Assembly: GCA_900553465.1 (NCBI GenBank)
Contig: USDT01000006.1
Coordinates: 21,527-85,526 of the forward strand
Reading direction: 5' to 3'
DNA: 64,000 nt
From: an uncultured Prevotella sp.
Lineage (GTDB): Bacteria; Bacteroidota; Bacteroidia; Bacteroidales; Bacteroidaceae
Shown: positions 27,911 through 36,039 of the stretch, one piece after another
Position numbering within the stretch: position 1 is the first letter of the stretch
Layout of the letters: each line of letters begins with the position of its first letter
Position numbers and translations under genes: made by a program
Notes under the pieces: model-generated
What the model saw: the letters and a program-made list of their open reading frames with translations, nothing else
What the model was told of the DNA's origin: nothing
Database searches by the model: none

Positions 27911-29055
27911 CAACTGACACGTAACACGAAAATAAAACCGTGTGCCGGGCCGTAGCCGACATTTCGATGTAAGGAAAACCGGTAGCTGAAAAATGAAAAC
28001 GGGAAGGAAAACGGACAAATATACATTTCTGAAGGAAAAAACTATAGACAGAAGGAATTTTCATAACAGAATATCAGAAGATGGGGAAAACATTATTCCG
28101 CAGCGGAAAGGATAATAAGGAATAGCAGCGGATTTGCCGATGCTTCACGAAACGGCGAACGGCCGTAATTAAACGGATGCTGATTGTAATAAAAAAAAGA
28201 GGTTTCGATACCGGACAGACCGTTTTCGGTGACGGATATATGTTGTGTCCTTACGCTGAAAAGAAACCGATATGGGCAACTTTCAATTTATAACCGAATT
28301 TTGAATTTTCCCTCTGAGTTTCCTGTTCTACCCCGAAAAATAAGCGAGAATTTGCGGACTGAGTCGTCCTCGGGCGCAAATACGCGAATTATGAGAGGTT
28401 TACATAAGTCGTTGGATAGCAATAGCTTATATTTAAGAGATATTTTATCGTCTTGCAAAAAGCACCATTTCAGCACGCGATTAAGCCCATATCAGGGGCT
28501 GAAATGCACCAGATCAGGGCCTGATACAGACTCAATCGGACCATGAAACGGGCATTATCAGAAACTGAAGTGAATTCTTCCGGACTGCATTACCGGATAT
28601 ATGGCAGTGCGGTAAATGCTGAAACGGACTATATAGCAGCTGATTTAACATTCCTTTACACCTCTTTCGCGAAAAAATTTTGTCAAAAAAAAGTCAAGAA
28701 AAATCGTAAGTCCCTCGCACGGGTTTCCTTTGAAAACACCGATATCAGGCGCGGGAAAAGCCACGGAGATATTCTATCGGACGAGCCGGAAGCATGCATC
28801 GCAGCGGTGACGGCGGTTTACCAGTCAAGATAATGTGAGTTTATCATTACATGAGTCCCGTTCCGTCACTGTCTATATCGCCCAGCGTTGTCTGCGCGTT
28901 TTGCGGCTTTCCATGGTTCTTTATGAAAGGAACGATATTCCACTGAATTTCTACTGAACCGCATGCTGCCGTAATGTATATTCGTGCCCGGCCTTAAAGG
29001 CACATTCCGAGTGCCCGCGGGGCGGCGGCGAAAGGAAAATATTTCGGTGTTTTTC
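27911..29055. other. 1.1-kb gene-free stretch with repeat modules
   Basis: No convincing gene; two ORFs of about 100 codons here lack ribosome sites and run through repeats. It carries a head motif at 28346-28409 (GAGAATTTGCGGAC ... GCGCAAATACGCGAATTATGAGAGGTTTACATAAG as separated key blocks), the 22-bp array at 28457, and an A-tract module at 28645-28698 that is almost the same as 12579-12632. The left part, 27911-28340, shows no repeat or gene I can name. Confidence 0.65.
28457..28588. repeat. 22-bp tandem array, 6 units
   Basis: Units begin at 28457, 28479, 28501, 28523, 28545 and 28567. A further degenerate unit may precede it at 28435. Key shared features are GCCC or GGGC in the core and ATCAGGG/ATCGGAC segments. 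The last unit is the most diverged. Confidence 0.75.
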
Positions 29056-29086
29056 TTTGATTATTAGCCGATAAGCAGTACTTTTG
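29056..29086 (+). promoter_or_regulatory. Promoter of the flippase gene
   Basis: TTTG at 29056-29059, a 19-bp spacer and TACTTTTG at 29079-29086, a full Bacteroidota promoter, 56 bp upstream of the ATG at 29143. Confidence 0.75.
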
Positions 29087-29142
29087 CGTTGGTTTCGGAC
29101 ATCTGTTATATGGCGAAACCGGCATAATCCTGAACTGACAGT

Positions 29143-30591
29143 ATGGAATCACTGAAAGAAAAAACGGCAAAGGGACTGTTCTGGGGAAGCATGAACAACG
29201 GCGTGCAACAGATTGTAGGCGTGGTGTTCGGCATCATTCTCGGACGTCTGCTCTCGCAGTCAGACTACGGCATGATGGCCATGATAAGCGTGTTTTCGCT
29301 CGTGGCCACGGCACTGCAGGACAGCGGTTTCCGCACGGCCCTCACCAATCTGCACGACCCTAAGGACAGCGACTACAACTCGGTGTTCTGGTTCAACATC
29401 ATAGTGGGCACTACCATGTATCTCGTGCTCTTCTTCTGTGCGCCGCTCATAGGACGCTACTACAACTCGCCCGACGTGGTGCCGCTCTGCCGCTACGCCT
29501 TTCTGAGCATAGTCATAGCGTCGCTGGGCACGGCTCAGTCGGCCTATCTCTTCAAGCGGCTGCAGGCCAAACAGCAGGCAAAGGCGGCCATGACGGCCGT
29601 GCTGGCGTCGAGCATTGTGGGCTCGGTGATGGCGTGGCAGGGCATGGCCTACTGGTCGCTGGCCACTCAGGGACTAGTCTATGTATCAATAAACACCTTC
29701 ATGCAGTGGCACTACTCGCCGTGGCGGCCGTCGCTGCGCGGCATCAGCTTCGCTCCGGTGAGGCGCATGTTCCGCTTCTCGTTCAAGATTCTGGCCACTA
29801 CTATCATGACTCACGTCAACAACAACGTGCTCAACATTCTGCTGGGCCACTACTTCACGCCGCGCGACACGGGCGTATATAACCAGGCTTACCAGTGGAA
29901 CACCAAGTGCTACTCGCTCGTTCAGAGCATGGTGGCGCAGGTGGCGCAGCCGGTGCTTGTGGATCTTGACAACGAGCGCGAGCGTCAGATGAACGCCTTC
30001 CGTAAGATGATGCGCTTCACAGCGTTCATATCCTTCCCGCTGTTGTTGGGCTTCGGACTGGTGGCGCGCGAGTTCATCGTGCTGGCAATAACCGAGAAAT
30101 GGCTGCCCAGCGTATATCTTATACAGATTCTTTGCATCAGCGGCGCGGTGGTTCCGCTATCCACTCTGCTGTCCAACATGATTATAAGCAAGGGCCGTTC
30201 GGGCACATTCTTCTGGTGCACGTTCTCGCTCGGCGTGGCGCTCATTGTGCTCATGCTGCTCATCTGGCCGTTGGGCATACGTGCAATGGTCATAGGCTAT
30301 GTGTGCCTCAACGTGGCGTGGCTGTTCGTGTGGCTCTTCTTCGTGCGCCGGCTTTCGGGCTACGGCGTACTGATGTTCCTGCGCGACACCGTGCCTTTCG
30401 CGCTTGCGGCGGGCGGAGTGATGACGCTGGTCTATGTGGTTACGTCGCCCATAAGCAGTCTGTGGCTGCTGCTCGTGGTGCGCATAGTGCTGGCCGTGGC
30501 GATATACTACGCCGTGATGAAGATTGCGAGAGTGAAGATATTGGACGAATGTATGTCGTTCGTACTGTCAAGAATAAGGAAAAAACACTGA
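29143..30591 (+). CDS. Polysaccharide flippase / oligosaccharide exporter (Wzx, MATE-like)
   Basis: 482 residues with about twelve hydrophobic helices. The N-terminus carries the family pattern: KTAKGLFWGSMNNGVQQIVGVVFGIILGRLLSQSDYGMMAMISVF, where the polar helix-breaking residues and the ARLL/GRLL motif are typical of the PST/MOP flippase superfamily. These proteins flip undecaprenyl-linked repeat units of a surface polysaccharide across the inner membrane. It is the first gene of the 29-38 kb glycan locus and is followed 5 bp later by a GT2 gene, with which it must be co-transcribed. Confidence 0.86.
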   Translation: MESLKEKTAKGLFWGSMNNGVQQIVGVVFGIILGRLLSQSDYGMMAMISVFSLVATALQDSGFRTALTNLHDPKDSDYNSVFWFNIIVGTTMYLVLFFCAPLIGRYYNSPDVVPLCRYAFLSIVIASLGTAQSAYLFKRLQAKQQAKAAMTAVLASSIVGSVMAWQGMAYWSLATQGLVYVSINTFMQWHYSPWRPSLRGISFAPVRRMFRFSFKILATTIMTHVNNNVLNILLGHYFTPRDTGVYNQAYQWNTKCYSLVQSMVAQVAQPVLVDLDNERERQMNAFRKMMRFTAFISFPLLLGFGLVAREFIVLAITEKWLPSVYLIQILCISGAVVPLSTLLSNMIISKGRSGTFFWCTFSLGVALIVLMLLIWPLGIRAMVIGYVCLNVAWLFVWLFFVRRLSGYGVLMFLRDTVPFALAAGGVMTLVYVVTSPISSLWLLLVVRIVLAVAIYYAVMKIARVKILDECMSFVLSRIRKKH

Positions 30592-30596
30592 ACAAC

Positions 30597-31559
30597 ATGA
30601 CTGAAGGCAAGACGGTGGCGGTGGTGATGTGCACCTATAACGGCGAGAAGTTCCTGCGCGAACAGCTCGACTCCATACTGCGACAGACCTACCCGATAAG
30701 CGAGATAATAGTGCAGGACGACTGCTCGACGGACAGCACCGTGGCGATACTCCGCTCTTACGCTGCCCGCGACGGCCGTGTGAGGGTGATTGTGAACGAA
30801 CATAACCTGGGGTTCAACCGCAACTTCAGGAGCGCGGTGATGAAGGCGACGGCCGATTTCGTGGCTATATCCGACCAGGACGACGTGTGGATGCCGGACA
30901 AGATAGAGCGTCAGGTGGAGGCGATAGGCCCATACAACATCTGCTACTCCGACCATCTGCGCGGCACTACGCTTGAGGGTGCGCACACAGTGAGCCCGCG
31001 CTGCTCGCTCGAGGCTCTGATGTTCGGTGGTTTCGCGGGCCACACCATGCTTCTGCGACGCGACTTCGTGCAGCGCGACGATGTGTGGATGGACGGCATT
31101 TACTACGACTGGAGCCTGGGATTGAACGCTTATTTTCACGGCGAAAAGGCAATAACGCACATCGGCAAACCGCTCAACTGGCACCGTTCGCATCCGCAGG
31201 AGGCGGCGCTGTTGCAGAGTCTGAGCGTGAACCCTGCACCGAAGAGCCGGCCTACGTGGCAGCCTTACGTGCTCGGATATGCTCATTTCCGCCGTCTGCA
31301 GCGCAAACCGGCGTGGCAACGGCTCTACTCGCACATTCTCGAAAACACGCGCGACCCTCGCTTCCTACTCCATCACACCATGGCAAGACTCATGCTCAGC
31401 CGCAGTCCTCTGGCCATGCTGCGCCTCTGCACGATATGTATGAAGCACCGCCGCGACATATATCCCAACGCGGCAAAGACCAACGGAATAATGGGAATGG
31501 TGCGCGGCTTCTGCTGGCCAATGATATTTGCTTACCGATGCTCGCAGTTCGACCTGTGA
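30597..31559 (+). CDS. GT2-family glycosyltransferase
   Basis: 320 residues from the ATG at 30597. GT-A fold with VAVVMCTYNGEKFLREQLDSILRQTYPISEIIVQDDCSTDST at the N-terminus, the NxGFNRNF patch, and the DQDDVW DXD-type motif around residue 100. The rest (HRSHPQEAALLQSLS) resembles bacterial rhamnosyl- or galactosyltransferases of the GT2 group. Only 5 bp after the flippase gene, so co-transcribed; it probably builds the flipped repeat unit. Donor unknown. The long upstream extension of its reading frame is antisense-free shadow, not part of the protein. Confidence 0.87.
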   Translation: MTEGKTVAVVMCTYNGEKFLREQLDSILRQTYPISEIIVQDDCSTDSTVAILRSYAARDGRVRVIVNEHNLGFNRNFRSAVMKATADFVAISDQDDVWMPDKIERQVEAIGPYNICYSDHLRGTTLEGAHTVSPRCSLEALMFGGFAGHTMLLRRDFVQRDDVWMDGIYYDWSLGLNAYFHGEKAITHIGKPLNWHRSHPQEAALLQSLSVNPAPKSRPTWQPYVLGYAHFRRLQRKPAWQRLYSHILENTRDPRFLLHHTMARLMLSRSPLAMLRLCTICMKHRRDIYPNAAKTNGIMGMVRGFCWPMIFAYRCSQFDL

Positions 31560-31675
31560 GGTTCGGGGCACGCCGTGTGGCGACAACACTGTCCACGGCA
31601 GACATTATTGTTTCGTATTACCTTCGCAGTCACCACTTTTTCAGCATGGCGGGGCGTAAACTCGAAGTTTTTGTC

Positions 31676-31749
31676 TATATTTGCATAATATAATCTGCAC
31701 TCGGAAAATTAAGAACAAGTTCTTTTTCCACTCGTTGGATATATATTTG
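31676..31749 (+). repeat. 66-bp promoter repeat, tandem pair of -7 elements
   Basis: TATATTTG occurs at 31676-31683 and again at 31742-31749, exactly 66 bp apart. The first sits in a dyad at 31676-31692 (TATATT, TGCAT, AATATA). Between them is the element seen at 35.73 kb: CTGCACTCGG, a GAAA...AAGAACAAGTTCTT hairpin-like core, and CCACTCGTT. In the dyad the C of the TATCTTTG form is A here, and the paired G on the other arm is T, so pairing is kept. The promoters precede the gene at 31771. Confidence 0.75.
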
Positions 31750-31770
31750 CATAATACAATAATTACGACT

Positions 31771-32448
31771 ATGGCACACAAAATATTATTAACACTGTTA
31801 CTGCAACTAACCGTTGCTTTTTCTGCATTTGCACAAACAGACAACGTAGGAGAATATCTCGCACAAAATTCTAAAAGATTCCTGACCGTAAAAGGATTGG
31901 AGCTAAAACCCGGCTTGCGTATGGATGACGCACTGAAAGCGTTTGAAGCCAAAGGATGGGAACGTTCTAAATTATTTGATATTGTGAAAGAACTAAATGG
32001 CGTATATGCTTTGAAGGGTACCTTTTATAATCGCAGTGATTGCAATATTATGATAATGCCAACAGAAAACAACCAAAAAATCGTTGGCACAATCGGTATA
32101 AATTTACCTAATCGCGATTCTTTTAAAGATCTGAAAGAAGAGTATGACGATCTTAAATCAGCTCTTAGCGATAAATATCACATGGTTTCCTCCACAGAAT
32201 CATTTGATGATAAATATTTAGAAGAAAGTACATCTGATTTGCTAAAACTTACAGCTCTCTCACGTGATGAAGCAAAATTCATGACAGAGTTTCATTTGTC
32301 AGAAAACAAGCAGGATGACTTATTAGGCTATATTAGATTGACCATAAGTCATCTTAAAACGGATAGTCAAGAATCTTTTTATGTTTCCATTATATATTGT
32401 ACCTATGATAATTTAATGGAACAAGTAAAAGCAAAAGATGATTTGTAA
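31771..32448 (+). CDS. Secreted protein of unknown function, AT-rich
   Basis: 225 residues from the ATG at 31771; the upstream part of the frame covers the promoter repeat. A signal peptide (HKILLTLLLQLTVAFSAFAQ) precedes a soluble domain with the blocks GLELKPGLRMDDALKAFEAKGWER and IGTIGINLPNRDSFKDLKEEYDDLKSALSDKY. These blocks match the general pattern of a Bacteroidota family of small secreted proteins with a KGIxIxG-xxxF-KGY segment and a YxxLKxxLxxKYG repeat; I cannot name it more precisely. The coding region is markedly AT-rich compared with both neighbouring genes, which fits recent acquisition. Function unknown. Confidence 0.7.
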   Translation: MAHKILLTLLLQLTVAFSAFAQTDNVGEYLAQNSKRFLTVKGLELKPGLRMDDALKAFEAKGWERSKLFDIVKELNGVYALKGTFYNRSDCNIMIMPTENNQKIVGTIGINLPNRDSFKDLKEEYDDLKSALSDKYHMVSSTESFDDKYLEESTSDLLKLTALSRDEAKFMTEFHLSENKQDDLLGYIRLTISHLKTDSQESFYVSIIYCTYDNLMEQVKAKDDL

Positions 32449-32530
32449 TTCTTCGCAAAAAAGACATGGTTATAACTGATAATCAAACCGTATCTTCAAT
32501 ATATTCATACATAATGATAAAGACAACATA

Positions 32531-33907
32531 ATGAAACAAAATATCGCCGTAATACTGGCCGGAGGCGTTGGCACACGACTCGGCATCTCGACACCGAAAC
32601 AATTTTACAAGGTGGCAGGAAAAATGGTGGTGGAACACACCATCGACGTTTTTGAACGCAATCCGAGGATTGACGAGATTGCCATTGTGTCGAACCCGAT
32701 GCTCATTTCCGACTTCGAGAATATCGTGCTGCGCAACAAATGGCGCAAGGTGAAGAAGATTCTCAAGGGCGGAAAGGAACGCTACGACTCGAGCCTCTCG
32801 GCAATCAGGGCTTACGAGAAGCTGGAGGTGAACCTCATATTCCACGACGCGGTGCGCCCGTTGCTCAGCCAGAGAGTGCTCGACGACGTGATTGATGCGC
32901 TCGGAAAGTATGAGGCGATAGACGTGGCTGTGCCGTCTGCCGACACAATAATAGAAGTGGAAGGCGACTTCATAAGCAACATACCCGACCGCTCAAGACT
33001 CCGCCGCGGACAGACTCCGCAGGCTTTCGACATCAACGTGATAAGAAAGGCGTATGAACTGGCACTGAAAGACCCGGCGTTCCGCACAACGGACGACTGC
33101 GGAGTGGTGCGCCACTACCTGCCGGACACACCTGTATATGTGGTGCGCGGCGAGGAAAGCAACATGAAACTGACCTACAAGGAGGACACATACATGCTGG
33201 ACAAGCTGTTCCAACTGAAGAACACGGAAGTGGGAACGGCAATGCCCGACGCCTGTCACTTTGAAGGTAAGGTGGCCGTGGTGTTCGGCGGAAGCTACGG
33301 AATAGGTGCCGACGTGGTGCGGATGCTTGAAGAACGCGGCGCAAAAGTGTTCGCCTTCTCGCGCAGCATGGGCGGAGTGAACATAGGCGACAGGCAGTGC
33401 GTGAGCGACACTCTGGCGCGCGTGGCGGCAGAGGCGGGCAAGATAGACTTCGTGATAAGCACAGCCGGCATACTGAACAAGGAACCGCTGGCAGCGATGG
33501 ACTACTCCGTGATAGAATCGGCCGTGCAGACCAACTACATGGGAACGGTGAACGTAGCCATCGAATCATATCCTTATCTGAAACAGACGGGCGGACGTCT
33601 CATATTCTTCACGTCGAGCTCGTACACCCGCGGACGCGCTTTCTACAGCATATATTCGTCAACCAAGGCTGCGATAGTGAACTTCGTGCAGGCCGTTGCG
33701 CAGGAATGGGAAGGCGACGGAATAAAGATTAACTGCATAAACCCGGAACGTACGAAGACACCTATGCGTGTGGCGAACTTCGGAACAGAGCCCGACGACA
33801 CACTGCTGAAGCCGGAGAAGGTGGCGGAAGCCACACTGCGCACACTCGCATCTGACTATACGGGACAGGTGGTTGACGTGAGACGCGCCACGGCGGAAAA
33901 CAAATGA
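32531..33907 (+). CDS. Bifunctional cytidylyltransferase / SDR reductase, CDP-ribitol synthase-like
   Basis: 458 residues. N-terminal domain (1 to about 235) is an IspD/TarI-type cytidylyltransferase: ILAGGVGTRLGISTPKQFYKVAGKMVVEHTIDVF, then NPRIDEIAIVSNP, FHDAVRPLLS and the TDDCGVV segment. C-terminal domain (from about 246) is a short-chain dehydrogenase with VVFGGSYGIG for the cofactor and YSSTKAA for the catalytic Tyr/Lys. This fusion is the architecture of Haemophilus Bcs1/Acs1, which reduces ribulose 5-phosphate and makes CDP-ribitol. The next gene is a LicD transferase, the right acceptor enzyme for CDP-ribitol. CDP-ribitol is well supported by family; a different CDP-alditol is possible. 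Confidence 0.86.
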   Translation: MKQNIAVILAGGVGTRLGISTPKQFYKVAGKMVVEHTIDVFERNPRIDEIAIVSNPMLISDFENIVLRNKWRKVKKILKGGKERYDSSLSAIRAYEKLEVNLIFHDAVRPLLSQRVLDDVIDALGKYEAIDVAVPSADTIIEVEGDFISNIPDRSRLRRGQTPQAFDINVIRKAYELALKDPAFRTTDDCGVVRHYLPDTPVYVVRGEESNMKLTYKEDTYMLDKLFQLKNTEVGTAMPDACHFEGKVAVVFGGSYGIGADVVRMLEERGAKVFAFSRSMGGVNIGDRQCVSDTLARVAAEAGKIDFVISTAGILNKEPLAAMDYSVIESAVQTNYMGTVNVAIESYPYLKQTGGRLIFFTSSSYTRGRAFYSIYSSTKAAIVNFVQAVAQEWEGDGIKINCINPERTKTPMRVANFGTEPDDTLLKPEKVAEATLRTLASDYTGQVVDVRRATAENK

Positions 33908-33933
33908 CAAACGGAAAAGACACATAAGCCACA

Positions 33934-34740
33934 ATGAAAAATACTTTTCTCGAGGAATACAAACGCAGAACACTGAGACAATGTCAGCTGAAACAGCTCG
34001 GCATACTGGAAGAAATAGACCGAATATGCCGCAAGCACGACATATCTTACTGGCTCGACGGCGGCTCACTGCTTGGTGCAGTGCGCCACGGAGGATTCAT
34101 TCCGTGGGACGACGACATTGACATTGCCATGAGCCTTGCCGACCTTGAACGGTTCAAAAGCGTCGCTCCGAAGGAGTTGCCTGCCTCTCTGACGTTGCAG
34201 ACACCGCAGAGCGAGGACACGAAAGAGCCAATAGTGAAGGTGCGCGACCTCAATTCGTTCTTCGTGGAACCGGGCGACGACTTCAGCGCCAACTACGAGA
34301 AAGGACTCTATGTGGACATTTTCCCATTCATAGACTATCCGGACGTTTCAAAGAAATTTGTGAAACGATACGGCCGCGGCATATCAAAGTGCTACTCCAT
34401 ACTGCACAGTCCGCACAGATATTCGCTGCGCTCGGCGGCAGAACTGCCGTGGTTCGGCATGCAATACGCGCTTTACAGCCTTGCGTGGAAGCTGGCTTTC
34501 ATGTTCAGAAAGAAGGGAACGTATATGTCGAACACGCTCGTGAACAACGGCTACGGCATCATGCACCTGAAGGAAAGCATCTTTCCGCTCGGCACGATAA
34601 CATTCGAAGGCCGCACATTCAGCGCGCCGTGCAATCCCGACGCTTACCTGTGCGACCTCTATAACAACTACATGCAGATACCGCCGAAAGAAAAACAGAA
34701 GATTCACTCGGTCTTTATCATGCCTGAACTGATAAAATAA
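33934..34740 (+). CDS. LicD-family phosphotransferase
   Basis: 268 residues. The LicD/fukutin core is clear: LKQLGILEEIDRICRKHDISYWLDGGSLLGAVRHGGFIPWDDDIDIAMS, with the nucleotide-binding Gly-rich patch and the metal-binding Asp-x-Asp (DDDIDIAM). Family members transfer phospho-choline, phospho-ribitol or similar from a CDP-linked donor to a glycan; the mammalian relatives fukutin and FKRP use CDP-ribitol. Coming 26 bp after a CDP-ribitol synthase gene, ribitol-phosphate transfer is the natural reading. Its end overlaps the convergent gene at 34718 by 23 bp. Confidence 0.88.
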   Translation: MKNTFLEEYKRRTLRQCQLKQLGILEEIDRICRKHDISYWLDGGSLLGAVRHGGFIPWDDDIDIAMSLADLERFKSVAPKELPASLTLQTPQSEDTKEPIVKVRDLNSFFVEPGDDFSANYEKGLYVDIFPFIDYPDVSKKFVKRYGRGISKCYSILHSPHRYSLRSAAELPWFGMQYALYSLAWKLAFMFRKKGTYMSNTLVNNGYGIMHLKESIFPLGTITFEGRTFSAPCNPDAYLCDLYNNYMQIPPKEKQKIHSVFIMPELIK

Positions 34741-35557
34741 CGAGCTCGTTGCCACCTATGGTCGAGGCCATGGTTGAGAAACTGCTGCCTGCCGAACCAT
34801 AGATGCGGCGTGTGAGCGAAAGCGTCCACATATCGACAAGTCCGCCGCGTATGCCGGACGTATTGCCGCGTTCGGCGGCGTCGGAAGGTGTGATGATGCG
34901 GTCGCCGAAGACTCCACGCATCTGCTGTTTCACCTCTTCGCTGTCGGTAGCGAGGAATATGCGCAGGTCTGGATGTTCTTTCAGCTCTCGCTGTCCTGCC
35001 TCGATGAACAATGCGGTAGGGCTTTTCTCTATCGACTCGGCGTTGTCTGTACGACGTATGTGCATACCTATCGTGTAATCGGAAAAACCTTCACGGAACG
35101 TCTCAACGCGCTCCATAACCTCGTCAACGGGGCGGAATATCTTCTTATAAAGTATGGTTTCCCACGTACCGAACTCCTGATAACAGCTCATGTAGCACCG
35201 TTTGCCGCGCAGCCATGCCTCAAAATCAAAGTTTTTCTGCTTCAAAGGAGTGACAAACTGCTCGTATATGCGGTCGTCGAAAACAACGCTCTGAAACGCC
35301 TTTGGTATCCAGAAGTTGCGCCGGCGCGGCCTGTCATTGACGAGAAAATCCAGTCCGCGTGCCTCACGCAGGGCAAAGAGAGAACTGTCAACGGGTTTGA
35401 AGATGTCGCGGAACGGAGCATTCAACGCCCAGTCGCGAAACCAAACGACCTGCATTCTGCCGTCAACAGCACGGCACAAATTATATGCCGACACAACGGC
35501 ACGCATTCTATTGGCCAGTCCTCCGGCCGGTACCAACATCAAACTGGTTTTGTTCAT
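34718..35557 (-). CDS. Fucosyltransferase-like glycosyltransferase
   Basis: 279 residues from the ATG at 35557; an upstream in-frame extension reaches 35665 but has no family character. N-terminal PAGGLANRMRAVVSAYNLC and the later YTIGMHIRRTDNAES segment are the two motifs of the fucosyltransferase superfamily (NodZ/GT23-, GT11-like), which bind a GDP-sugar, and FLATDSEEVKQQM and YGSAGSSFS also fit. GDP-fucose would be the likely donor, but members with other sugars exist. It is transcribed against the LicD run, with 23 bp of convergent overlap, and has no visible terminator. Confidence 0.75.
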   Translation of the reverse strand: MNKTSLMLVPAGGLANRMRAVVSAYNLCRAVDGRMQVVWFRDWALNAPFRDIFKPVDSSLFALREARGLDFLVNDRPRRRNFWIPKAFQSVVFDDRIYEQFVTPLKQKNFDFEAWLRGKRCYMSCYQEFGTWETILYKKIFRPVDEVMERVETFREGFSDYTIGMHIRRTDNAESIEKSPTALFIEAGQRELKEHPDLRIFLATDSEEVKQQMRGVFGDRIITPSDAAERGNTSGIRGGLVDMWTLSLTRRIYGSAGSSFSTMASTIGGNELVILSVQA

Positions 35558-36039
35558 AACGGTGACTTGAGTTAAACCGGAAGGCGGAACGCGTCTTATC
35601 GCAAGCCTTCCGCAACTCTCCGAATGATTGATTATGAATGCAAAGATATGCAAAATAGCCCTCAATCGGAGATTATGCGGCCGATTATTTTGAAATGAAT
35701 AAAACTTTTAGAGCAATAATAATTATCTTTGCATAAGATATACTGCACTCTGGAAACTGAGAACAAGTTCTCTTTCCGCTCATTTGCACAATCTTTGCAT
35801 AAGATATACTGCACTCGGGAAACTGAGAACAAGTTCTCTTTCCGCTCGTTTGCACAATCTTTGCATAAGATATGCTGCACCAGGAAGAAACAAAGCAAAC
35901 TATATTTCCACATGCAGCAAATGTCTCTGCACATTATATTACTGCACCGGCACTACCGGCAGAAGCCGCCCTGCGACACACCATACAGACGCAGACACGG
36001 GGCGACGGGCCGGATCCTGACTTTCGTTTGACAAGAAGA
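35558..36039. other. Divergent stretch dominated by the 66-bp promoter repeat
   Basis: No gene is supported. From 35724 to 35880 lies a triple promoter repeat (separate entry). Between 35560 and 35720 I see only AT-rich DNA with no recognisable promoter for the leftward gene. Between 35880 and 36039 there is no further repeat. Confidence 0.5.
35724..35880 (+). repeat. 66-bp promoter repeat, three -7 elements in tandem
   Basis: -7 boxes end with the G of TTTG at 35731, 35797 and 35863, each 66 bp apart. The first reads TATCTTTG and the other two AATCTTTG. Each is the left part of a dyad (TATCTT, TGCAT, AAGATA at 35724-35740). The intervening unit contains ATACTGCACTC, GGAAACTGAGAACAAGTTCTC, TTTCCGCTC and a TTTGCACA box. 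The first two intervals are nearly identical; the third is cut off after CTGCACC. The methyltransferase gene starts 177 bp after the last box. Confidence 0.85.

Noticed and set aside
28229..28833. Two ORFs of about 100 codons in the 28-kb gene-free stretch
   Set aside because: They run through the head motif, the 22-bp array and the A-tract module, have no ribosome site and no recognisable product.
35729..36031. A 100-codon ORF with repeated peptide segments
   Set aside because: Its peptide repeats come from the 66-bp DNA repeat (66 is a multiple of three), which contains promoters.
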